A stretch of 64,000 nt of DNA from Sparassis latifolia (Eukaryota > Basidiomycota > Agaricomycetes > Polyporales > Sparassidaceae): NCBI GenBank assembly GCA_018466975.1, contig CM031561.1, positions 2,852,001-2,916,000 on the forward strand, written 5' to 3'. The notes under the pieces are model-generated. The model made no database searches. It was not told the DNA's origin and was given only the letters and a program-made list of their open reading frames with translations. The position numbers and the translations under genes were made by a program. This document shows positions 55,836 through 64,000 of this stretch, one piece after another; the first letter of the stretch is position 1, and each line of letters begins with the position of its first letter.

Positions 55836-56449
55836 TCCATAGTACGGGTCGTCAATCGGCTTATGGTCGAGGTACGAGCCCCATAGTCGTAAATCAGCCG
55901 TGGCATCGTGGGGCTTTCTCTGGCAGAGACTACGTACATTCGCCTCGTCAGCGGCGAGGATATGCGTGAATGCACGGAAGTCTTCGGCGGTGACCTGGCG
56001 AGCCCTGTGCAGTATGGGTACTTTGTTCTGATCCTTCCAAATTGGCGACCTGAGGGCAGAGCATAAGAGGAACCGGGAAAGCTGACCTTGCGGCATACAG
56101 CTACGGCACTACGACCATCCGACACCGCGATAACTGAGTTATAGTCATACATATAGTGTAGATCCACTCACCGGTCATCTGGATCCTCGCCGATGCGGTA
56201 CCGTGCAGTACCTGCGGAATCCTCGGTGAGGTCGACGCCTCGCTCGATTGCGACATGCCTCAAGAAGGCCTCCCCAATCGGAGAACGACAAATGTTGCCA
56301 AGACAGACAACCAAGACGGAACTGCGACATGGCAGAGAATCCTTCTGGGAAAGTATACGACGCGGCTCAGACTGGCATACTGTAGTAGGACTTAAAGCAG
56401 TTCTTACAATCGTAGAACGCGTCCAGTCACGGGATTTGCGCGAAAGCAC
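55829..56449 (-). pseudogene. low-molecular-weight protein tyrosine phosphatase, fused at its 3' end to the m-AAA copy
   Basis: Active-site loop VCLGNICRSPIGEAFLRHVA (Cys-x5-Arg) near 56320-56260, then DLTEDSAGTARYRIGEDPDD and two short introns (56174-56130 and about 56086-56050). Next come ARQVTAEDFRAFTHILAADE, LRLWGSYLDHKPIDDPYYG with the general-acid Asp (near 55845). The match stops exactly there, where the m-AAA sequence YYFSIGSV begins. About 25 C-terminal residues of the phosphatase are missing. The upstream ORF part (56449-56350) has no family match, so the start is uncertain. Family role: cytosolic phosphotyrosine phosphatase. Confidence 0.85.
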
Positions 56450-56505
56450 GGGCGCCTAGCATCCAGCTTTCCCCTTCGTTCCACTATCTGATTCTTTCAG
56501 TCGCG

Positions 56506-58498
56506 ATGAACCCGAATTTCGCGCCGCAGAACACAGGCGGTAACACCGCCGATGATGCTCGATTTTACGATCTCCTCTCCATGTATGCCCAGCTAGCTGG
56601 CACCAACAACCCCTACGCAGCTGCGCCACAGAATCCTTTTCTCCCTCACGCTCAGCTCTTCAACAACCCTTACCAGGGTTTTCCCCAATACAACCAGAAT
56701 TTACCGCAGCAACCTAACCAAAGCTTCTCCTTGCCACAGACCAATCAAACTGGTCCACAGAATACCTCCCCCACAGTTCCCGGCAATGCCGCTCTGCTTA
56801 ACCAGAACGCGCCCCAGGTTGCTAACCAGAACATTGCGCAGTTCCTCAGTCATGCTGACCTTCAGCACCTGTTAAACCAGCCATTCTTCGCGTCGAATAT
56901 AGGCCAAGCGGGCTTGGGCCAGCAAGCATCTACGATTAACCTCACATTGATGCACCTTGTGCAGAGTGCACTGCAAATGAATGTTGCAGTGGGGACTTTT
57001 CCAAACGATGAACAACGCCTCATCCAGGCACTGCATGAGGGGGGTATAAAGAAACAGACGAAACGCTTGGCCCTAGAAGCACTGCATGGTGTACGTTTTT
57101 GTTAGGATTCATGGTGATTTGCTGACGGGTTATTAATATAGGTCAATAACCATCCAGCGATGGCATGGAAGGATTACTACTTAGAACATGTCGATAGACT
57201 GGACCAGGCTGCGGCAAATCTGCAGCATCCTGTAAAGCCTGAGACGGTTGAGAAGTCTTCTACTTCTCAGTCATCCTCCAGCGATACTGGACAGCAAATT
57301 GAAACACAAGTTTCTGCGTCCCTCTCCAGCTTAACAGACCGGGATGAGCATCACAAAAGCCATCCGTACACTTCTGCATCGACTCGTGAAACCGACACTT
57401 ACCGGGCGCACGGTGAGCGTCATGACCGCCGCGTTATAAAGTCGGAGCGATCTTCGGATAAGCCAGCTACTACCGTTCAGCGTCATGTAGAAGACATTGT
57501 GAGCCTGCACCCAACTCCTAATAATATCTGGATCCCTGAGCTACCATCACACACGCAGTCCCCACCTCTTTCTGCGCCTGAGCCAAGAAAAAGGATGTTC
57601 GTGGAGGAGGATACCGACTTTTTTATCAAGTTCATTCAACGGAAGCTCAGTAAGAATCCGAACCTGAAGCAAGCGAAACTGTGTGCTTTACTCGCCGAGA
57701 AGGTACATGCCCCATATACTGATATTATCTATCTTCACTCAGTGGCCTGACCTCAGGCTCCGTATCATTCTGCGGCTTCGTGGTCGAGCTACTGGAACCG
57801 GCACCGTGATTTACCGGATAAGATACTCGCTGCGGCTAGGAAAAAGGTGGCGACCCAAAGCAAGGGCCTTCCCGAGCACTCATCCAGCGGCAACAATGAG
57901 TGTGGCTCTGGCTCTGGATTATTATCTGGAGATGAGTCTGGCGTTCACCAAGGCAACACTGGTACGAAACGACCCACAGAGTCGGACTACGATACCGAAG
58001 ACGATCTGCGTAACATGGGACATTCAGGTGATCAATTCCTCTCAGCCGATCTGCGTGTCCTCGCCAGGCACATAGCATCCCACCCGAATTGGAATTTCAT
58101 GACTCGCAGCGAGCAGTGGACGCCGGGCCAGTGCACAAGCTTTCTCTCTTGCAATAATATTCTCGGTTGCTCACTCCTCTATGTCAGCATTCGCGAAGAT
58201 CTCTGGAGGCTTATGCGCAGGCTTACGTCAGATTCAAGACAGGTTCGCACAGTTCATATTATCCTGCCTAACTTCCGGAATCAACCAGTTAAAACTAGAA
58301 ATCGACCGCTGGGTGCGCAAGTTCAGGCGTGGGGCGAAGAAGGCAAAGGCTGGTCCCAGTTCTCAGCCGGGTCCATCCAGGCAAACACCTGAGATACAGG
58401 AGGTGTCCCCCAGTGCTATCTACTCACGGAAAAGGAGAGCATCGACTTCTGCATCTGTGGAGGCTATTGAAAAGCGTCTGAAAACAGAACTGGAGTGA
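56506..58498 (+). CDS. DNA-binding protein with two Rap1-type Myb-like domains
   Basis: The start ATG 56506 opens a 195-codon first exon, rich in Gln/Asn/Pro (FPQYNQNLPQQPNQSFSLPQ), ending at a GT at 57091. Exon 2 is 57142-57702, exon 3 starts at 57757; both junctions keep frame. The first Myb-like domain spans exons 2 and 3: EEDTDFFIKFIQRKLSKNPN, LCALLAEK, then YHSAASWSSYWNRHRDLPDK. A second, related domain starts SADLRVLARHIASHPNWNFM (about 58048) and should end with helix EAYAQAYVRF (58200-58235). However, the simplest GT-AG splices at 58131-58187 and 58243-58288 place the intervening exon in another frame, so the 3' exons need checking. The C-terminal end is basic with KKAKAGPSS and RKRRAST. 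Known family role: telomere and promoter binding (Rap1). No BRCT domain is visible, so the family call rests on the Myb helices. Confidence 0.65.
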
Positions 58499-58745
58499 AT
58501 ACATTCCCGGTGAGGGGAGGCTTTCAAGTCGAGGTGTTTTCTCTGTACGACTAGATTGGTTATCTGGATGGAAGGTCTGTATGTAAATTTACGCACGTCT
58601 GCCGTCAATATCCAGGAGTTGTAGATGGCTGCCTTCACATGAAGTTTGTACTGTATTGAATATACAAGTTTGTATCCTTCGCGTGCCTTGTAGAAAATAT
58701 TGATTGCATTTGAGTGGCTGGTATAGATCAATCTCACGGCTGCGA

Positions 58746-60970
58746 TCATGAGCGCTCTTTACCCTGCACACCGGTATCTACACAACCTTTGAATTCTTCT
58801 GCGAGTAACCTTATTTGCCCCACAAGTGTATCGCGCATGGTGGGAACCAGATCTTCTCGCCAATCGAATCCGCCATCCGTTGAAGAAACACCATCTGCAA
58901 GCTAAATAGGAAACATCAGTCGATCCAATCGACCCTCTCCTAATAAATGTCGCTTACCAAAGAAGCCTTCATGAATGAGACAGAGCTGGCAACGATGACA
59001 CGCGCGAAATGGAGGAGGTACAAGCCACAGTCATACGAATTTTGCTGCTGCGGTACCTACATTTAGAATGGTTAGCATTACTTCCTTCGCAAAAACCTGA
59101 CATTATTACCGCAGGTTTCCTAACGACAGGATAGGAAGAAATCTGCGTTCTCTTCTTGTCCCACGCCTCAGCAGACAGGTAATCGACCAACATCTTGGAA
59201 GCGTCGATGCGCTTGTCGCGATTTCAGTCATTGAATCCAAAATTATAATGCTAGTACTGTGAATAATCAATGACACCATCAGCAATGCAGCACCAATAAA
59301 ATTCACCCAAAAAAAACATCGAGTTGTGGAGACTCTGATTCTCGGTCAGGATCGCATCTCAGAGCCCACCCGATGCGACGTGACGATGATTTGCTAGCTT
59401 CATATATGACACCGTACATATCGTCGTGACATAGCGATGCACCCAGTACGAAGTGAGGATTCACCACAATCGCAAGGTACCAGTGAAGTCTCGTCCTGTA
59501 AACGTATCACTTCCAGTACATGAATAATGACTTTGAAGGACAAACGGATCATTGATAGGAATGATGAGAAACGTCTTTGAAAAGATATCGATATCCTTCG
59601 TGTGGTTCTTCACCTTGTCGTACCCTACTTGTCTAGGACAGTGAACAAACATGAGACAGTGAGAAAACTAGGCGGAGGAAGATAAAGCAGCGCTCACAAC
59701 TTCGTGAAGAAGAATGGACTATAAATGAATATTTGATCCGCCGCTCGAGCATCTTGACGAGCAAGTTCGTCAAGCCAGAGTCTAGATATATTCTCGGGGG
59801 TAAATCTAATCGGCGCATCGCAGAACAAATCGACTCACCTTAACCCGAACTCTATCAGATTGTCGTTCAAGAACATGCCACGCTGCAGACGTGCCAATTC
59901 CTCCATCGTGATATCGATACCGACCCTACCCGTGAAAGGATAGTAGAATAGTCTGTGAAACCAGTGTCAACTTGTGCCATATATTCACCAATCGTCACCA
60001 CCTGCAGTTGATCGCGTCCACCCAGATTCCCCCGAGTCGAAACCTTCGCATTACCAGCGGCACGGTCGACACGGTCGATATCCGCACTCTCGTCTCTAAC
60101 GGGGCGATCTAAGATCTCCGATGGACTTGTACGCGGCGACGCTGCATCAAAGGGTATTAATTTTCGTCCCTCATCACACCTGAACAAGCTAGACATACGC
60201 ATGCATGTCGCTGAGAAAGGCTGCTGCGAAGCGAGACGCTTCCGTGAAACTGACGTAGCGGCTTGATTTTTCACCACCTCACCAGTATGGGCATGCCGAG
60301 GCGTGACTGTACCAGAGTCGCTGCACAGTTAAACATGATTATCATTGTCCGGCTATTATTCAAAGCCTTTACTGACCTCGATTTCAATGCGTGACTAGGA
60401 CCTGCGTTCGAGCAGACTGGATCCTTCAGTATTAAACCAGGCTTACACTGCCCTTCAGGCTGAACGGATTGTTGCCGAAGAACTGACATCTTCGCGATGC
60501 CACCGAGGGCAGGCGACTTCTGGTTCCTCTGCGACGATTGGGGTAATGTCGAGTCCGTCGGAGAACGTACGGAGAACCTGCTGTCTGTGCGTGACGTGCC
60601 CTTCGCGATCAATGAACGAGCCGCATTCCCGGGTTTAACTTTGTGAGCTCTTGAATTACTATGGCCTGTGCTCCGTGCGGGAGTCGACACTTTCGACGAG
60701 CTGTGATGCACTATCATTACTATTTGCTATCAATGACTCGCTTTCGATACTCACCGTGCGCGACTGGTCACAGTGCCAAGGACAGACTCAGCCTCCAGAC
60801 TACCAGGGGCCGATATGAACACCACGAGCGCAACTTCGAACCAGAGAAGAGGCCATCGAACGATACCTGATATATGTTGAGCCGAAGGCGGCCTGAAGCA
60901 TCCCAATGACATCTGGCGAGGGGGCGCTGTCCATACCAGAGAGAAGTTCATCTTCTTCCTGACTTATGAG
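58746..60970 (-). CDS. Ulp2-type SUMO protease with one frameshift
   Basis: Cysteine protease that removes SUMO, C48 family. N-terminal exons (about 60970-59870) are Ser/Arg/Lys-rich and variable. The catalytic part starts MEELARLQRGMFLNDNLIEF (about 59915-59855). After introns of about 33 and 64 bases follow LARQDARAADQIFIYSPFFF and QVGYDKVKNHTKDIDIFSKT. Then NDP/TRLHWYLAIVVNP gives the catalytic His (about 59485). LDSM gives the Asp (about 59240), and NSYDCGLYLLHF gives the Cys (about 59025). All splice phases agree except one: just after LDSM the frame shifts by one base near 59222. This could be decay or an assembly error. The end is TGA at 58748-58746. The first exon is uncertain: an MLQAAFGSTY-containing stretch (60900) resembles a second copy at 61150. 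Confidence 0.72.
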
Positions 60971-61700
60971 CATCGTTGGGAGATGCAAACAAGCTGAATG
61001 AGCTGGGACAGTACGCGGAGTGAGATGCGTGTATTATGCGTTTATCAGAGGCGATGGAACTTCCTGTACTTTTATAACGACTTACTATCGAAGACTCGAT
61101 TTCGATACTCACCATGCGCGACCGTCGAATGGTAACTGATATACGTACCCAGAGCGGCCTGAAGCATCCGAACGACACCCTGTTCTCCGTACGACGTCGG
61201 TCTTCCCCCCGACTTGTAGGCATGGTTGGAACACGGTAACCAGCCCATTGAGCTCGGACATGACGGTTTGAGATGCGTATGCGCTTACCAGAAACACTTC
61301 GCTCGGAAGTCGTGAGTGCGTGCAGAAAGCAAGCACGGACGACGCAGCTTGAAGTGCCCGTAGTGAACGTGCAACTCCGACCACCGCCAGCACAAAAACT
61401 GATGAGTCGGTGTCGATCGTCGGTGTCGTTGCCAACGGAGCGAGCATAAATATTCCCGCTAGCGCTGCTGGACGAGCTGCGCATGCGCATGAGTTCATCA
61501 GGACTGGTGAAAAGAACATCGCTCGCTGACGGGGCGTACCACCATATCAATCGTAGCGTCGAGTCGGTGCTGGCGAGCCATTCGTGCGTGCAGTAAGCAA
61601 GCGCGAACGACAAGTGTCGAGTGCCCGTAGTGAACGTGCAACTCTGAATACTGCGTGGCCAGCGAAGAAGGCGAAGAAGGCGTGGCAGATGAACTATTTG
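60730..61700. repeat. duplicated upstream part of the SUMO protease gene
   Basis: Two pairs of related segments. 60738-60775 and 61088-61125 share GACTCG-TTTCGATACTCACC; 60885-60910 and 61148-61175 share GCGGCCTGAAGCATCC. 61310-61380 and 61585-61650 share GTGCCCGTAGTGAACGTGCA. On the minus strand each of the first pair encodes an MLQAA-containing start-like peptide. This suggests local duplication of the 5' exon or promoter region. Confidence 0.55.
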
Positions 61701-61764
61701 CATCTATTTGTTGAGTGTGGCGGCTGGCGCTGATGTGAGAACTATCCGAACTTGCGTTTACCAA

Positions 61765-62917
61765 GCTGCTGGTTTACCAAGCTTGCAGCCAGTAACGTTC
61801 TGGCGCACCTTGCTTGTTGCACGGTTCAGCCTCAATTCTTGCACCGTCTCACCTCAGTTGCAATCGACAAGCAGATTGAGCAAAGTGCGTGATGCCATAC
61901 CATCTCCCTTGATCTCGCTTTGACATTCTTCGTCAAAGGCACGCTATTCAATATTCAGTAGTGACACTCTTCCACTTGAACATCTTCGCGGATGTCCGCG
62001 ATGTCTCTGACGTGCAATCCCAGGGCTCGCGACAACGTAAAGATCGAAGTAACATATTTCATTTATATTGTAAGGACGGGAGCATTTATCGATATTCGAC
62101 TCCAACAGCCCGCTCAACTCCAAAGGCTTGACCCCAAGCCTGAAGCCATTGTGGCATCCGGCGCCTTCGAGTTGACGACACGACTATCTGGTGCTCAGGT
62201 TGGAGGCTCACACCCCGCCTATACAAAATTCACCAGACGGTCTGACGACCCTCCACACTCAATTCCAAAAAAGGGTGGAAACTCGGACTGGCTGGTTACG
62301 AGAGTAACCAGTCCTCGAAACGAATGTACACTTTGTGATTCACGGAAAGATACCCAAATGAGGTAAACCACCGAAGCCTGCGAACAAAACCTTGGGATAT
62401 GCGAAGGCGCAATTTCATGATGATGGAATTCTTGGAACACGAAGTGACAGATGTAATCTCCCAAATAGCTTGTTCCAAAAGACTCATGAGAACATCTTGC
62501 CAGTGGTGTGTTCAACACGCTCGCAAATACACATTGGGCAAGCGAGTTTTCTACCAATGCTGGAGGGTCTTTCGCTGAATGTGCAGTGTTCCTTGCCGAT
62601 TACTCTGGACAGCAATAAATAATCTTGTCATGCTGCACTGTGCCGCCCTCGCCAGCGTCAGATGATTCGTCGGTCCACTGTCCACGTAACTAACTACATT
62701 TAAAATGTCCTCCGTATGTGATTACAATTCCCACTCTTTAACCCCGACGCTCCATCTGTTCGATACTTGTACCTATCGGAACCATCATTTTGCACGACGT
62801 GGCAGAACTATCCATTACATCGGCAAATCCAACGAGATAATTATAAACTGATCGCACGTGAACATTCAGGCGGCTACCGGGCGGCGGGATACACCAGCGA
62901 TCCCTGACAGGACGCGA
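61765..62917. other. no recognised gene
   Basis: Open stretches at 61992-62366 (+) and 62557-62219 (-) have no recognised motif. A short palindromic patch at 62291-62316 (CTGGTTACGAGAGTAACCAG) can form a hairpin. Confidence 0.4.
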
Positions 62918-64000
62918 TCAGGATGTGTGAACTCTATCAGCGAGAGAGGCGGGCTGGACTAGAGGTATAGTAGGAAGCCTTCCAAATTGATCATGGTAGG
63001 TGATGGTGTAAAACTCGAAGACTTGCTCCTCGAATCTCATATACGCATCGCGTTCCGTATTATAGAGCTCGTCCCACGCCAAAGTCTCTCCATTTGGCCA
63101 CGCACTCATTGCAGCTGCCATCGCCTGTAGTGCAGGTCGTCGCGCCTCCCAATTGTCGCAACACAAGGGGTCGCAATTGAGGTCCTGCTGCCACATAGGC
63201 AGAATTCCTTCGCTGTTCCAGATGCGACAAACAGTCGCCTCCCGCTGCATGATGACAACGTGATCTCCCCATCTATAAACTGGTTGCATCACCATCCGGT
63301 CCAACTCCAACACTTGGAGCCGGAAGTTCAGCACAGACAGCTCCCATACCAACTCCGCCCATAGATTGGTGTCATAGTCTGCGACTTCACGGGTTATCGG
63401 AGTGTTTCCCCAATCGACAATTGTAACGTCTGGATCGTATGGGGGAAATTTTGCATACACTCCAAAACGAACATTGACGTCTATTCGTTCAGCGAGTCAC
63501 TTATCTGCACCGGTCCTGCGTGCAGTAGACGTCGAAGAAGGCGTATCCTTTACATCCGACTCTACGCGTGGTTTCTTGCTCCTCGGGGGCGCCAACGGCA
63601 AGCGGGATATGTCCTCTGGGAGTGACTTTGGTGTGACATGAGAGTGTTGGTAATTTACCGCATAGTAGTTGCCTTCCAAAGCAACACGCCATTCAGTAGT
63701 TGTCATCAGGACCATACCATGGGCCGGAGGGTTAAACACCTGCTGCAGACACCATGTGCGAATGCGGAGCCAATTATGCACTTTGTGGCCCATAAGCCCT
63801 GTGCCCTCCCTGAAAAAGAGATGTATCGGAGGCAGATGATACCCAAACCGTAAGTTCTGGTCGTCATCCAGATCTGCAACTCCTTCCAGAACCTTCAACC
63901 AACCGGGACCACGCACAGGTACCCAAGAAGGGTGCACCACCCTCGCATGTATGGGCATACGCGGCTTCCCCCGCTGCTGCTTCGTGCGAGAAGTACGAGA
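62918..64000 (-). CDS. unnamed conserved fungal protein, 5' end outside window
   Basis: One minus-strand frame runs from the window edge to TAG/TGA near 62918, interrupted by a single TGA at about 63499-63497. N-terminal part: ARVVHPSWVPVRGPGWLKVL, LRFGYHLPPIHLFFREGTGL, HNWLRIRTWCLQQVF, then EWRVALEGNYYAVNY (63940-63640). A basic linker follows (PRSKKPRVESD). C-terminal part: LWAELVWELSVLNFRLQVLE (about 63370-63310), CDNWEARRPALQAMAAAMSA and VFEFYTITYHDQFGRLPTIP. I know this two-part pattern only from unnamed Agaricomycete proteins; no enzyme motif is visible. The TGA sits where a CGA Arg would continue the frame (K-R-LAERID), again a CpG-type change, so this copy may be silent. A 20-base intron instead would be too short. 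Confidence 0.55.

Noticed and set aside
62918..63460. TET/JBP oxygenase near KDZ elements
   Set aside because: No His-x-Asp...His iron site or other TET/JBP motif found here or elsewhere in the window.

Overview
This window looks like a transposon-rich piece of a basidiomycete (Agaricomycete) genome. The evidence is short GT-AG introns of about 33-60 bases in the recognisable genes, two kinds of KDZ transposase (Kyakuja-Dileera-Zisupton, with CxC1- and CxC2-type cysteine clusters), Ty3/Gypsy chromovirus remains, and several protein families I know only as unnamed Agaricomycete proteins. I see no rRNA, tRNA, CRISPR or bacterial operon structure.

Layout. 1-1965: decayed CxC2-type KDZ transposase. 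2.9-5.4 kb: a 174-bp duplication, an array of 33-bp units that keeps an 11-codon frame, and an unnamed Agaricomycete ORF. 5.9-15.4 kb: a Mutator-like (MULE) transposase pseudogene on the minus strand, split by a complete LTR retrotransposon (8652-15269; 256-bp LTRs; TSD GTCGC). The retrotransposon has lost protease, reverse transcriptase and RNase H, keeps gag, integrase and chromodomain, and carries a long extra ORF before its 3' LTR. 15.4-28.3 kb: unrecognised broken coding fragments, a MITE-like element and several simple or tandem repeats. 28362-42684: a 14.3-kb KDZ transposon (CxC1 type) with composite TIRs of about 2.1-2.4 kb, an 8-bp target duplication, a transposase gene and a second divergent gene; it sits inside an AT-rich minisatellite of about 49 bp. 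45321-47377: a 2.06-kb LTR element with 180-bp LTRs and one intact 493-residue ORF that is not recognisable as gag or pol. 49.0-56.4 kb: decayed copies of housekeeping genes (PRMT3, MCM2, an m-AAA protease, low-molecular-weight phosphatase). 56.5-61.8 kb: a gene with Rap1-type Myb domains and a Ulp2-type SUMO protease with one frameshift and a duplicated upstream part. 62.9-64.0 kb: part of an unnamed conserved fungal protein.

A theme runs through the window: copies that arose by duplication differ almost only by CpG to TpG/CpA changes. This holds for 9 of 11 differences between the first LTR pair, 3 of 3 between the second and 5 of 5 between the two halves of a tandem exon duplication, and most premature stops in the old retrotransposon are TGA where CGA is a likely ancestor. 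This suggests cytosine methylation with deamination decay of repeats. The strongest candidate for something new is the two-gene KDZ element with array-built TIRs; next are the LTR elements that carry unexplained ORFs.

Exon boundaries and starts of multi-exon genes are approximate. All family assignments are by eye, without searches.
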